The translations under genes were made by a program, and so were the position numbers. From the NCBI GenBank assembly GCA_034336665.1, contig JAPFBE010000003.1:35252360-35316359 (forward strand): a DNA stretch of 64,000 bases, in the 5' to 3' direction. How positions within the stretch are numbered: the stretch's first letter is position 1; each line of letters opens with the position of its first letter. Below, one piece after another: positions 41,055-55,127 of this stretch. Source of the stretch: Luscinia megarhynchos. Its lineage: Eukaryota > Chordata > Aves > Passeriformes > Turdidae. Under the pieces are notes generated by a model. That model worked only from the letters and a program-made list of their open reading frames with translations, ran no database searches and had not been told where the DNA came from.

Positions 41055-42469
41055 TTACTGTCCTCTTATCCATGGGAATCATGCATCTCCTTTCCCTTTC
41101 CCATCTACCGTCACAGACAACATACATTTGCTTCTGTCTGTGTAATCACAATGAATGGGTACACAATTCCAGTGTGCCTCTGCCACTGTTGCACAAAACA
41201 GTTGACTGAGCAAACCCAAAACGAGCATGAAGGGGGTTCCTTTTAGCTGAACAAACAAGTGCTCTCCTTACAAGGTGGGATCGGACAGTTAAAAAAGTAT
41301 AAGGAAATATATAACAAACTGTTGCTCCAATACCCGTTTTGAAGAAGTCCAGTCCTTTCTCACTGGTCAGTTGAACAGGAGCAGCCTTTTCTAGATATGT
41401 TAAGTAAAACCAGTTATGCTCAGCAAGTTGAATAGTTGGGAAGCCTTCATATTGGAGGTGAAGGATTGACATTCATTGTGAATCACGTTTTGAGTTCTGC
41501 TGTCACATAACCAGCAGCTTTCCATAACAAATGGGAGCCAAGAACTTCCAAAATTCTACTCTTTTTTTGTCGCAACAAAAATTACGTTAGAAGTCTTTTA
41601 ACATCTATGATACAAATTATCTCCTTGGTTTGATTCCATTGTTTTTCTATTACCTACATGTTGTTGAAAGTAACTCTAGTTTATTAAGGATGCACAAGAA
41701 TGTGTTAGCACAGATAAAGAAACTATTTTTTTTTAAATATATAGGACAACCGTTTTCATAAATGTGCAATAAAAACAGTAAATATATACTAGGATATCAG
41801 TAGTCAAGAGAAAAGATTGTAATATGCTGGTTTTTCGTTGTTTGGGGTGGTTTTGAATTTGTTTACTTTTATTTTTGTGGGAACATTTCACCTGCTGAGT
41901 GTATGAGAATTTGCTTTTTAAAAAGGCTTTTTAGAGTTTACAGTAGAATCAATGGAAGGAAAAGTTAATAAGGGCTGTTTTTAAAAACTTTACATTCCTT
42001 CCTATTCTCTAACTACACTTGGGAAGTGCACTTTAGAGATGTTTGCTGTGTAGCTGGGAAATGAAGGAAAACTATAGAAAATGTTCTCTTAGGAAATAAA
42101 ATATAGTTACCTACTTTCTAGCTATGAAATACCCCTTGATAAATATTAATGTTGTAAGAACATTTAATCACTGGTGCATAATGCGTTTTTGTATACAATT
42201 TACGGTCTGTTAAATTCTGGAGAAAAACAAAAAGAAGATAACCATGCTGCTTAAGCGGTTCAAGATGCACATGTTAAGCTGCGAAGCTCCAATGTTTTGC
42301 AACAGTATTTGTTTTGATAGTGTTTTGCTACAACCTGGACTGAGGAGCCTAAAACGATCTGTGCAAAATACGACAACAGCAAAAAGCACCAGCTAATGCA
42401 AAATTCTTCAGCACTGGTTTGTTTCTATAATTCCTCCCTTCCCTTCCTTGCACATGCTATATTTTGTTC

Positions 42470-42475
42470 AATAAA
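42470..42475 (+). terminator. NALF1: Candidate poly(A) signal of NALF1 (AATAAA)
   Basis: A canonical AATAAA is preceded by a 'tatattttgttc' stretch and followed within 40 bases by a T-rich segment ('gctttttaatttattttc') and then 'tgttag', as expected for a cleavage and downstream element. It is the last signal before sequence complexity drops. Competing signals at 41768 and 42095 have weaker downstream T/GT enrichment by eye. Confidence 0.55.
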
Positions 42476-45368
42476 ACATGGTGCTTTTTAATTTATTTTC
42501 TTTTCTGTTAGAGGCACATGTATTAATTACACTGAATTGATGCAAAATTGGGGGAAAATGTAGAAATGCAAAAGAAAAAGCCTTAACTATTGGTAGAATG
42601 TAGACTTTTGAAGGACAGAAATGTTACTGAAAAGTGATGGAGCAATAACTGGGCAGTGCTCTGGTACTGTACAACAGCTGATAAGTCACACTACTGAGGA
42701 AGCTCTTACTAGGTGAGCTCTTGTTCAACTGACCTCTTAATTCTAGTAAGTGTACATGGTCAGTAAACAGTTTGTTATAACCTTTATCTACCTCTGCTGT
42801 GCAAAGGCCATCCAACATCCATTTCTGTAATGTACCTCATGGTTTTTTGTTCACACCATTACTCACTGTCATCTATTTTTACACTGTACCAATACAGTAC
42901 CTAGTCTGGTTCATCTCGATTGAATTGGCACCTGAAGAAGAGTTTTTAATTATTTCTCTTTTGCTTCATGGTGAATTAATGTAGAGATCTATCTTTAAGG
43001 TATTTTATTTCTTCTTTTCTGCTCTTCTTCATTCTTCATCCCTTATTTTTCTATAAAAATGTTTTCAAGTGGTGTCAGTGAAAAATGAGTCCTCCACTGC
43101 TTGGCTACACTCAGTCGTGTGTCATACAATATGAGAGAGACAGGAGGAAAAACAGTGACAACAACATCACATACATAATGTAGCCTAATTAAACTTGGGG
43201 AAAATGAAGCAGAAAACAATTACAGACTTTCAATTACAAGTACAAGATGTAATAAATTCATCCCCCTCTCCCTACCTGGAGTTAGTGCCTGCAGTTCAAT
43301 GGTCTGTGAATTTTCTCTGTCATCTTTTTGAGGTCTGTTTCTTTAATTTCTGAAACAAAAAGTCATGTTGCAGTTGAATACTGCTGGGGTATCTGTTGCC
43401 ATTTTCACCTTAGCAGTGTGGTAAGAATCTTCTCTTGGTGGTACCTGGGACACCAGGAGTAGACAAAGACTTTTCTATGAAGTTAAGCAACATGTAATCA
43501 TGTATGATGCAAAATTCCATCCCATCCATTCTTCATTCGTAATAGTTTTCCTGGCACAAACTTAAGCATGCTTGATATTGTGCACATATTACTTTTTTTC
43601 AGAATAAATTTGCATCTTGCCACTGCTATAACTGCCATCTTGTTCCATTTCTCCTTGTACTGTATGCCTAATACATACATGATAAAGAGCTGGCTTAACA
43701 AAGAAGTAATACTAAAATTTTTCAGCAAATGACTGATGAGAAGAAAAAGAAAAAAAATATTTTATAATCATATGGAAGAAATTAATTTCCCATGTCTTTT
43801 ATAGTCTTATTTTCTGCAGTAGGGAAAATGCAGATTTTGTGCAATATGTTAATACTGCTAAGCCAAATGTCATATAACATAACCAGAGCTATATGTTATT
43901 CCTTATTGCATTTGCATTCAGTAATACAGTATATTGATGCTTTTCTTTCATTAAAGAGACAGTATCTTTTTTTCTTTTTTTTTTTTTAATATAGCAGGTG
44001 AAGGCTGTCCTGCTCACCATAATTAAAAGACAAAAAACTAACAAAATGCTATAATGAAGTTTTAGTTCTATAAATGATGAAACCAAGCCATCAGCTGCCA
44101 AAGAATCTGTGAAACAATAGTTACAAACCAAACAAAGATATTTCTTCTTGAGGGTTAAAAATAATTTCATTCTGCATGATTAAAGAAGAAAGAATAAAGA
44201 AATGAGAGCTGTATTTCAAACAGCAGAGATAGAAGGTGTCATCTGGTACACATTGTGACTCTCAGCTTATATAGTTATACTCTTGTATTAAAGAGTGAGG
44301 GACAAAGCATTGTCTTCTGCTCTCTCTGTATTTGTTATGATAATGAATGTCCTTTTTGTAAGCATTGCTTCTCTTCACAGAAGATACCTGTCTATCAAGA
44401 GAGCTGAAGATAGTACATGCACACAGTGAGACCTGTCTTGAGTGATTATTCAAAGCACAAGCAAACCTCATTTGTGGAGTAGACCTAGTTTTTAGGAAAT
44501 TTCAAGATAAATGTGAAGAGTCACCTAAGCAGGGGGTCTGTGAAGGTGCCTGGTCCTTACTGCAGCTTTCACAGCGTGTCCCACCAATGCCACAGCCCCA
44601 TGATAATCCCTGCTCAGGCAGGCTTCAAGCTGGGCTCAGAGTCATGCTGACTTCAGTGAGCCTTGATACAGGTAAAGGCATGCACCTACAAAAAATTCAT
44701 GGTACCATATAGGTCTCAATTTGCTATCCCATAATATTTACTCAGGAACTGCTTATAAGCATAGTGCATAAAAAGAAGATCACTGGATTCAGCCCTAGCC
44801 TTGACAAGAGATTCACAAAAACTTATTAATGGTGAATGCTTCTATTTTATTATTATTGTCTACTCACATTAGTTTGGTGAAGGAGTGGTTTCAAAATTTA
44901 ACTACAGCCATGGAGGACAAACTACCAGAGATTTTGTCATTGTGGAGAAGAAATGAAATAGCCTTTGTGAGGTAAAAAGAGACTTTGTCATCTTTCAGCA
45001 GCTGTTGGCAGTCTTGTAGAAAATCTTGGGAAAGTAATATGTCCAGTTCTGAGTATGATTATTCTCATTAAAGCTAGATGTTTTGATGAGAAATAGGACT
45101 GGAGCACAAACCATCTCAACTGAGGGATATAATTTGCTAATATTTCCTACAGCAATAGTGAGAAATTACATTACTGAACACCTCTAGGTCCAATACTTTT
45201 TCCAATACAATAGCATTTTTTCAAACGTTAACAAGCTTGAGGTCTCCCTGGAGGGCAAAGAAAGGAGAGAGAATTACTGACGTTCTGGGGTTTAAAAAAA
45301 AAAGCTTGGCCAACTTGGACAATCCATCTGATAAACAGCTATAATTCTTCAAAATACAACAGAGATTT

Positions 45369-45386
45369 AAAAAAAAAAAAAAAAAA
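45369..45386 (+). repeat. Poly(A) run, 18 A
   Basis: Eighteen consecutive A follow AGAGATTT; no retroposed gene is visible upstream. A shorter run of ten or eleven A lies at about 45294-45303. Confidence 0.8.
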
Positions 45387-48300
45387 GCATATGTAGGTGT
45401 AGATCTATGTAGAAATAGACCTATTTCAAAAAAGAGAGACAAAAATATATATTCTCTCTACAATTATTGCAAATACAGCATACTGTAGAATAAAAATACC
45501 AAAGGATAAGACCTATAAAAAAATAGAGCAAATTTGCTGTATTTATATTCCTTACTATGGAGTGTGAATTTCCAGATAGAATTTCAGCTGTAGAAATAGA
45601 TTTTATAATAAAAAAGTAAATAATTTGGGCAAAAGGGACATGCTTGATTATTCTTTCCACCTCACTGTCTCCTATGAGTTTAGTTATTTTTCTGAACACC
45701 TTGAGATCATTGACTTATGCAGGAAGATCCCAGCACAGACCTCATCCCAGCAGCTCCAGAGGCTGTCAGTGGCACAGGAGGTCTCAGCCATTGGTTCTAA
45801 GGGACAGTGTGCATTCAAAGTGCTGACTCTGCCTCAGTATTTCAGTCCAAACTCCAGGCTCTCCCTCTCTCCCAACACTGTGTTCATCTCTTGGACACAC
45901 ATGAAGTGACTCAGTTTCCTCTTCAGAGGGGCATGCTTGGCCTGCTTACACCTTCAGCCTCAGTCACAGGGTCCTTACACAGGTCAGAGGAAACCCTACT
46001 GTGCTTTAAGTGCAATATGTGCACTGAACCCCAAACAGCTGAAATAAGATAAACATAATAAGCATGCTTTGGAACCAGCCCTCTGAGTGAGCCAGCTGCT
46101 CACTCATACATCTCTAGAACCTTTTACTATTTTCACACTGAGAACTATCTCAGCAGAAAGGGTTTATCAACCAGTCTTTGTCAAATATCTCTGCATCAGT
46201 TAAAACATTACTGCTCCCAGCTGCCCCCTTGTATAATTTTGCCAGGAATTCTTGTCCCTGATAGGACAAGATAAAAGAAGATGTGATGTCCCACTCCAGT
46301 GGAAAATGAAGGACATCTGGATGAAGACTAGAATACCAGCTGGGACAACTGTAACACAGACATATAAACTTTTCTATGGATCTTTAACAATGGGGGAAAT
46401 TGAAGCTAGAAGAAGGGTACTTTCTGCCAAAAGGATAAATCAGGCAGTAGAGTGATATATTTCATATATAGATCACTACAAGATGTATTTGAATGTATGT
46501 TTAGTCAGGACAACACTGAACATTGCAGCACCAAAATTTTATGTGTCTTATAAGTGACGAATATACACCTATGGATGAAGGTGGATGAAGCATAATACAC
46601 AGTAGCAGCTGGTAATACAAACCAAGAATCTACTGAGGAAGAATCTACTATGCCAGTGTTCTACATAGAATGGGATAGCCCTATTTTACTCCTGCTCTCT
46701 TGGGGTCATCCTTAGAATATCCAGGAAGTTCCTATTTCTATCTGGGATTCATATTTCTGGAGGTTTTTTACTAGACAGGCTCCTCCACCAGCTTTTTTAC
46801 ATAAAATGCAGATGTAGAATGAAGTGGCAGCTTGATACCATCTAGAATGCAGTGACTGAGTTTTCTGTGGATGCAAATCAGTCCTCCTCTAATCAGCAGA
46901 CCACTCTTATTGAATGAAAAAGAAAAATTATTTTTGTTTCTTTCCTAGAGTTTCTACAGTAGACACAAATAAATGAACTAATGATTGGTCTAGTACAAAT
47001 GTACAAGTTCTGGTTACTACACAGATATAGGAGAGAGATGCTCTTCTCCTCCTCCGAGGGGTGTTGATATATTATATATTAAGCAGCCAATAATCTGCTA
47101 GCATTGTGTAATTTTGACAGCCTTTATTATAATTTCCACAGAGAATTCAAGTGTGCTCAGTTCTAGTTGTTTCATTTAATGATTAAGGGCACCTAGCACT
47201 TTACAAGACCAAGTTCTTATGTGGCAGTGGCACTTAACTATGGTGAGCTACTGTTCAGTTTTCTAGGAACTCTGAAAAAAAGCAGAGCAGCTAAATTGGA
47301 AGAAATCAGACCTGTGGCAAATAAGAAAAATAGTCACTAGGTGTTGTTAGTTTTGTAGAAAACCAGTAAAAACAAGGACAAGAGAAAAAAAGTCTTTCTC
47401 CTTCTCTCCCTCTACCTTCCCCTTTCTCTGACAGTGTCACCAGTCTCAACTAGGACATAATTTTGCCTTGGTAGCCCTCTGAAAAATTTATTACATTTGA
47501 TAAGAGGTAAAATTTTCTTATTTCATATCTCCTATACATGTAGAATAAGAAACAGAACAAAATAATGAAAAACTATGAAACAATTAGTGAAACAAAAATT
47601 AATTTTTTTTTCATCCACAGAGAGATGTTCTCACATCATATCCTGTTCATCATTAGTCCATAGGTCCACTTAATTCAATGGGACTCATGCTTTTCATTTA
47701 GATGGAACCAGGATTAATGCCATGGATCAAAATCTGTCGGTTTCAGAGCAAGTCCTTCCATTGACTCCAGGGAGGATTTGAAAAGCCCAAGGTCTCTTTG
47801 AGCACAGATAAACTCACATGGATAAGATCAATAAACATGTGATCAGCTGAAAGATTGAAATGCTCCTAAGGTTTGTCTAAGGGTTTGGTCAAATTAGCTG
47901 CAGCTCTATGCAAAAGTCATGCTGAGCCAAAGCTTTGAGCTTTGATTTGATAGGCATTTCTTTTTCTGAATTCTAACAAGCTTCATTCAGGGTTTGAATA
48001 TGCAAAAACTTACACAGGATTATAGATACAAGAAAACTGAAAAAAAAATTATAAAATTTTTCAGTCCCTCAAGTGAAAACGAAATTTTAAAATTCTAATA
48101 ATTTTGGGTTTTTTAATTAACCCTTAATAAAAATTTATTTATGTAGTTTTTCAGAAGCTGCTTGGTTTCACTTGTTTGTTTTTGTTTTGTTCAAAACCAG
48201 ATTTTTGGCCTTTTAAAGATTCAGATTGAACTATGCAGCTACAAATTATATGTTTCTGTTAAAAGATTGCGGTTAAAATTATTCTACTCTTCTGTTCCTT

Positions 48301-48521
48301 CCAAATTGTATGACAGAAAACTCATGTGAAAAGAAGACTTATTTAACTGTGTTTAATCTTGTTTCCTTTTTGTTTTCTTTGTTATTTGTTTTTTGGGTTT
48401 TTTTTCAGAGTTAAGGACTGGATTTTATTTGAAATGGGCTAAACTGACATCAGTGTTTTTTAACAATATGGAATGTCCTATGATTCTTAGCATTGAAAAG
48501 AGGGCTATGTGGTCCTGTCAG

Positions 48522-48561
48522 AAAAAAAAAAAAAAAAAAAAGAAAAAAAAAGGAAAAAAAA
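48522..48561 (+). repeat. A-rich tract (A20 G A9 GG A8)
   Basis: Twenty A are followed by G-punctuated A runs, resembling in style the beginning of the tract at 40815. The 120 bp before it has a T-rich run ending in CAG (near 48408) and an open frame of 60 codons ending in polylysine, which I regard as chance. Confidence 0.85.
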
Positions 48562-50430
48562 GCTGTAAATTGTAAAAATATATTAAATATTGTATTATTA
48601 TAGCAACTTTAGTTAAGCAACTAATACTAACTTTAATTTTTTACAGAGAACTTTGATGAAATAATTTATTACAATGACTCACAGAAAAAACTTGTTTTCA
48701 AAATGACAGGAGAAACTGTTGAAGATTGTGAAAAAAATACTAAAAATAATGCTCTACTAAGAATAAATTTAAAGATGCAAACAGTGAGTCTGACTTTTTG
48801 GGTCAGGGTTTGTGACTGAAATTAAATCCAAGGTGCTGGGGGGAATAATAACTTTAAATAATGCTTAAATTTAAACAAATTTCTTTTCAAAAGGAAACGA
48901 AAGGATATTAAAAGGCCAAAACACTTATGTTCTGGCCTGGACTGCAGTTACCTATTTCTTAAAGTGCCATGGACAAAAATAGAAAGATTGAAGTAATTTC
49001 CTCATATTCAACTGGTTTTCCAGGTTGTGCTGTATAACAGAGCAACAGTACTTTACAGCTGTTCAGCTCAGATCTCTCATGAAGGGAATAAAATTAGAAG
49101 AAATGAAAAATAATATCCACAAAAGAAAAGCATTTAATTTTTAGAAGATGTGTGTCAAAATTCAATGATGCAACATCTACAAAAATGCATGTTCATTTGC
49201 TACCTATGGGATATTCAATGAGGGTGTGAATTCATAACTGGTAGTAGATACTTGTCCATCTGGTTGCACAAGGATCAGTTCTTCTCAAAAAGGAATTGGC
49301 AACCAAACCACAGTTCAAAGAGGTGAGTACAGAGACGTTTACAACTCAGATTGCAAATGTTTTAGCAATATACTTTGGGTAACAGTAAATGATAGCAGCC
49401 TGTCTGTGGAAATCAATGCTGACCTTCCTGATAACATGAATCAAAATTCAATGAAGCCAGTCTAAGGTACTGCAGCAAAACAAAGATGAAGATAAAAAGT
49501 TATTTGTAACAATCTGAGCTGTAAATATGATGAGGAAATAAACCAGAAGTCTCAGTTTCCTCACAGATGTGTAACCTAAGATTTCTACTCACACCTTCAC
49601 AGCAATCTACCTTTTGCCCTACATGCATGTTCACACAGGTAGGTACCTGCAGTGGATGAAGTCCCCTACAACTGTTCTATTTCAACATACATAGTACAAA
49701 CCAGTGTTGTACAAATGTGCAAGCTCCTTTTGCATGTCAAAATGTCTGTGCTGAAATCTGATTTCCCTTGCAATGAATACCATCCCATGTTGCGAAGGAG
49801 GCCAGTCTCTCTGATCCTGTAGATTAAAATCTGAGGTTCTGCAATGCCAGCTCTTCATTAGGCTTCCCAGATGGAAATATAAAAATACACTTTGTTTCAA
49901 ACCTATGGTCAAGGTCTCCTCTACTGCAAGAGTACTGAGGTTTTCTTTTATGTATGCAACATCATCCGGCATAAAGAGAAAGCTGGATAAGTGTGATTCC
50001 TATTTTAATAAAACTGTTTGGGTCACAGAATGAAACATTTTCTCTGGCTGACCATTTTCACATGGGGATGAAAAAAAGGAAACAGAGCATATCTAAACCA
50101 AAGTAAAACTCATTAAGCACTTGATATATTTAATGTTATTTCAAGAACCTTGTTGTTTGGTGGGGTTTTTTTTCTTTATAGGAAATGTTCCAAATTTTTT
50201 AGTGTACGGTGGGATTGCTCCACTTTTCTTAATGAAACCTCACAAGATTATATTAATCTATGCTCTATACTGAAAGTGATGAATGATGTTCTTCAAAAGC
50301 AAATGTATTTACCAGACCAAACAAGCAAAGATTTTTTCAAGTCTTCATTCCTACCTACTTAGCTTATCCAGTCATGTTCCTTGCCCAGTTGTTTACTGTG
50401 GCCTTCTGTTTAATGTGCCTTGAGCATTTC

Positions 50431-51735
50431 ATAGAATCATAGAATTCTAAAACTATTTATGTTGGAAAAGGCATTCAAAGATCACCTAGTTCCAGTGCTC
50501 CTGACATGGGCAGGGATAACTTTCACTAAACCAAGTTGCTCAGAGCTCCATCCAGCCTGAACTTGAATATTTCCACAGATGAGATATCCATAACTTCTTC
50601 AGGCAACCTGTTCCCACGTCTCTCCACCCTCATGATAAAAAAAGTATCTTTCTTTTGTCCAGTCTATACCTACCCTCTTCCACTTTAAAACTATTCCCCT
50701 TGGGATGTTGCTTTAGTCTCTGTCTTGCTAAGTCCTCTTTATAATTTGAAAGGATCCACAGTCTTCTCCAGGCTGAACAACCCCAACACTCAACTTCATA
50801 GGAGAGATGTTCCAGCCCTCTGACCATTTTTGTAGTCCTCCTTTGGTACACTGTGTGAGGTACTGGGGACCCCAGAGCTGGATGCAGTATGCCATGTAGC
50901 ATCTCACAAGAACAAAGTAGCTTTCATCCTGCTAATCATGCTTCTTTTGATGCAGCCCAGGAAAGGACTGCCTTTCTAGATTGCAAGAGCCCACTGCTGA
51001 CTCATGTACAATTTTTCATCCACTGATGTCCCTAAGTATTTTCCTGTTTGGCTGCTCTCAGTTTGTGCATTTACCAATCTGTATTGACACTGAGGATTGC
51101 CCCAACGCAGGTGTAGGATCTTGCATTTGGCCTTGTTTAACTGAATGAAGGACACTACTCAAGGCCATCAGGTTATTCTTGAAATCTCTTCCCTCAAGCA
51201 TATTTCACCACTCAACGTGGCATCAGCCACAAGCTTGCTGAGGGTGCACTCAATCCCACAGTGACACCACATGTCACAGCTTTCCACTTGGACATTTGGT
51301 TACTGACTGTGAGACTTTAGACATGGCCATCCAGCTAATTCCTTATCCATTCAACCGTTCATTCACAAACACATACCTCTCCAATGTAGCATCAAGGGTG
51401 TTGTGTGGGACCATTTCCAAGGCTTTACAGAAGTTCAGGTAGATGGGATTTGTAGCTCTTGTTTTGTTCACTGATGCAGCCACTCCTTCACAAAAGGCCA
51501 CTAGATTAATCAGGCATGATTTATATTGTTTAAGCCACGTTGGCTGTCTCAAATCATTTCCCTTTCTTCCACATGCCTTGAAATAATTTCAAAAAGAGAA
51601 TCAGTTCCATCATTTTACCAGGTGCAAAAATGAGAATGATTGGTTAGTGGTTCACAAGGTCTTCCTTTTTTCACCCTGTTTAAAAATGGATGATTTACAT
51701 TCTTGGAAATTTTTATTTTTTCCACAACCAGAATA
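50431..51735 (-). mobile_element. CR1 LINE, 1.3-kb copy with decayed reverse transcriptase, minus strand
   Basis: Read on the minus strand, the 5' end encodes broken reverse transcriptase: [20 protein letters not shown] and [20 protein letters not shown] (51343-51552), homologous to the CR1 polymerase core. Further on are the 3' region and the tail 'gaattctatgattctatg' at 50431-50450. The segment that should hold the ADD catalytic aspartates (about 51217-51232) reads ADA with one extra codon, and about 60 bp next to it appear deleted relative to the consensus as I remember it. The copy is inactive. It is the longest CR1 in the window and is 5'-truncated. Confidence 0.94.
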
Positions 51736-52415
51736 CATCTCTTCTTGTCAAATGCATAGACTACTTCGCCTTATTTTAATGTAACAGTGATTTAACAAAG
51801 ACTATGAGGAATTAGATTCTTTTGCCCCAAAGACAATTAAAACAGAGAAAACAGAAAACTAAACATTTTACTTTACTTACGCTATTCCTCAGATATTTCA
51901 AAGAAGCCTTGGCTTCCTCAAAATATTTTAGGAAGCCACCAGGAGAAAAAGCTTAAATGAAAGAAGAACATAGAGGTTGCAGAAATAGCTACTACAGGTA
52001 TATGTAGTCAGAAACTAGGAGGAGAACTACTAAGCATAGGCACACAATCCTGTATGAAATTAAATAACACAAATTATGAAACAACAAAAGCAAATAAATG
52101 TGCAGACCTGTGGCTAGTACTCTAAAAAGTGAGAATCTAAAACTTAAGAACAAAATTAAAAGTGGCAGCCAACTTTTTTTTAAAAATCAAGTTGATTCAG
52201 GAATGCAGGATTTTTTGTCACATAAAAATTATTTGTAGTTTTGAAGGTTATGTTGTTTCAGAGTTGTGTTCAAGGGTTTTTTCACTGTTTTGAAAGCATC
52301 CGCTACTACTACTGAAACGAATTTTTCAGGCTACTCTGAAAAATTTCTCCGTAAGGTGACCAATCCTTTTGTCCTTAATAATAGGCTGCTCTGAGATTAT
52401 GCTCCCAGTTTTCTT

Positions 52416-52451
52416 AAAAACAAAAACAAAAACAAAAACAAAAACAAAAAC
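52416..52451. repeat. (AAAAAC)6 perfect hexanucleotide repeat
   Basis: Six exact AAAAAC units are uninterrupted, which suggests recent expansion and likely length variation between individuals. A minus-strand open frame over it reads as repeated Phe-Leu and is not a gene. Confidence 0.93.
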
Positions 52452-55127
52452 CCAAACAACTCCTTTTTAACTTTAAAAATATCATTCCCAAATGAGTGTA
52501 CTAGAGCTTTTTTTTCTGAGGAAGCAAAAATTTCATATTTGGAAAGAAACAAAATGAACAACCTGTTATAATAAGAACTGTGTTTATCCAATATTGCAGA
52601 ATCTCAATAAACTTTCTTTAAATGATCCAAATTATATGGTATAAGAAATGCACCTTTCTTGTCAATATTAACTTTATTATGCCTACCATTATATCCAGTG
52701 TCAACTCCAAATCAAATATATCTTTCATTTCTATCACTCGATATATGTTAGGAATATGATGCATTCCTACCTTGTCAAAATAATATATAATTACACATTT
52801 ACTTCAAGGTATCTGATGATTGTGGCAATATTGTAAAAACTCAGGTCTTCCATACAGTGCTGTAAAAATCAGCCTTGAAAAAAAAATATCCAAACCCCAA
52901 ATGTTTTTAAATATCAAAGGATTCATGGAAACCATGCCAAAATCAGTTTAGACCCACATGACCTGCAGAACCTGGAGGTTTAGGGAGATGGAAGGAAACT
53001 GGGACCATGGCTGGTTTGGTACTGAGTCATCCATACAGCTCAAAGTCTCTAGGTCCTAAATCCAGTCACACAATTATTCCCTCTCCATTTGATGGAACGC
53101 CATAAGATCAAAGGGACTGTGACTTATTACTGCCTTCAATAAGTAATTCTCTAAGTTTTAGCCCTCACCATACCAGTATGTGGTTCTTGGCTTCATTAAT
53201 ATAATGAATTTCTACACACAGATGTATGCAATTTTTGGCTACCCAAGGGTCTGGTTTATGCAGCAGGAGGAGTCCTGCTACAGGCAAGAAGTACTTCCAG
53301 AGCTGCTCTATGGAGGCTTTTGAGGCTGTATTAGCTCCACGGGGTTTGGGGTGGGCTTTTTCTGTACCATTATTACATGAGGTGTCATGGATGTTAATAC
53401 TGTATGTTCCAGTAGAACAGAATTTGGAGTAAAAAAGTACCCATAGGAAAGCAGTTATGAAGTTTTCATGTCCAGCCAGAGCACTAAGTTCAGCAATAAC
53501 ATCAATCTGTCCTGCCTTTGAACTCGCACAGTATCTTATTAAAGCAAAGATGGATATGAAACAAATGTTCCACACAGTCCGAAAAGTCTCTCGCTTTTTA
53601 ATTCTTAGCCTTTAGAAACTTGAAATTTAATTTATCTGCAGGTCCTGCATGCATTTAAATCAAAGACTGAGAGCTAAACAAGCTCTATTCTTATTTTCTG
53701 GAAATCAAAATTCTCATTTAGTTATTGATGGTCTGTCTCCTTTATAATTCAGACCTTATTTCACTTCTTATGGAATGTCCCTAAAGTATCAAATTTTAAA
53801 ACAGAAAAAAATAAATTTCTACTCCAAGTAAAATGTATTAATCTGTCTATTATAGATACAATGAATTAAATAAACGAATAATTATAAATTGAGGCTTGAA
53901 CTGCCTAGCTGACACCTACAATCGTCTCTGGGTCAGATAAACATGATCTATAGAATATGGCAAAAAAGAAAGTTCTTCATTAAATATAAACATAACCAGA
54001 AAACTGTTTAAGCCAGTCAGAGGAAATCAAACTTCACTCATTCTGCATTTGTAAAAATTCCATATTTTTGCAATTATTTACTCTCCAGGATTTAGACACC
54101 ATATTCAACACTGAAGGGAAAATATATGTAATAATATCAAATGTAATTTCTTTCTTTGTGTGAGATATCCCTTCTCTAAATGCCCAAGAATAGAATTGAA
54201 ATAAAGAAGAGGAGATTTAGCAGTATTTCTGATATTGGGGGCAGTAGTGGTGGTGAGTTAATTCCTTTCTCTTTCTCGTCATCTTTCCTCTTGCCCTCCT
54301 TGTATTGCTGCACACTCTAATAATTTTTCCATAAAGCAGTTTAAATATATGCAGCACATATGTGATGGTGGTTTAGTTTCTTTCTGTGACTGAGATCTGT
54401 TTCCTTCCTGCACCTGCCCTTTCAGGCTGGTGGGCACAGTCCCATTGCTCTTTGTCTTCTTTTGCCACCATGTATGACATATTTCCAGTTTCAACTAAAT
54501 GGGCACAGAAAAAGACAGGCTGGGAACAAGAATGAAATAATCAAGAAGGCAGATAAATTTGCTTCCTTCATATCCTTTTTCTTCTCCAAGTCTCTGCTGT
54601 AATACATTTCACCTCATCCATCACATCCAGAGACTTCATGACTCATTACCTCCTTTTTCCAAAAGGCAGTCCTCTAGGGATGTGGCTGCTCAGGACACCT
54701 GGCCCAGAGAAAAGGCAGGCAGAGTCAGATGTTCCATCCGTCTTCAGGCACAGGATTTTCAAATCCTAACATTTTACTCTGCACTCACAACCTTTCTTTA
54801 AATTTGAATACTTTTATAATAATTGGAGAAAAAATTGTAGCCAGTTCTATCTATTTTCAAATGGTGCAGTGATCCCAGGATCACGAATTTCATTTTATGT
54901 TACTACCATTAGCCTGTTTCTTGAAATAGTTGGATATTAGCTGGTGATTTTTCATTACAGTAAGCCTGAATATTCAATGATACAGAGTTCATCAAAAGCC
55001 AGAGGGAGATTTGTAATCCAGCATTTTAAAAAATGACAAATTCTCTTTGCTTGCTCTGATTGTTATTTCCATAGCAGAAATTCCTCTAGAATCAAATAAT
55101 AAATGTAAGACAATCAAAAAATGCAGG

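Larger units (their letters stand above)
40380..42495 (+). other. NALF1: NALF1 3' untranslated region (inferred)
   Basis: The stretch from the stop codon to about 20 bases past AATAAA at 42470 is taken as 3' UTR. It contains no repeat I recognise except the A-rich tract at 40815. It keeps several CpGs and balanced-complexity blocks near 41046-41300 and 42170-42420, unlike the surrounding AT-rich DNA, which suggests constraint. The end is inferred only from the signal and a U-rich downstream stretch; a longer or shorter form is possible, with further AATAAA at 41768 and 42095. Confidence 0.65.

Noticed and set aside
40760..41127. Two overlapping minus-strand frames rich in Phe and Leu (95 and 110 codons)
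   Set aside because: They are the complement of the A-rich tract in the 3' UTR; their composition is purely that of the low-complexity DNA.
48408..48575. T-rich run plus CAG followed by an open frame, looking like a splice acceptor and exon
   Set aside because: The frame ends in a poly(A)-encoded lysine run, has no donor, and resembles no known protein.
49682..49972. 96-codon minus-strand frame with exon-like composition
   Set aside because: No recognised homology and no convincing splice sites; left as chance or unknown.
53165..53575. Longest open frame in the window, 136 codons, minus strand
   Set aside because: No family resemblance, no supporting splice or promoter signals, and one or two frames this long are expected by chance in 64 kb of AT-rich DNA over six frames.
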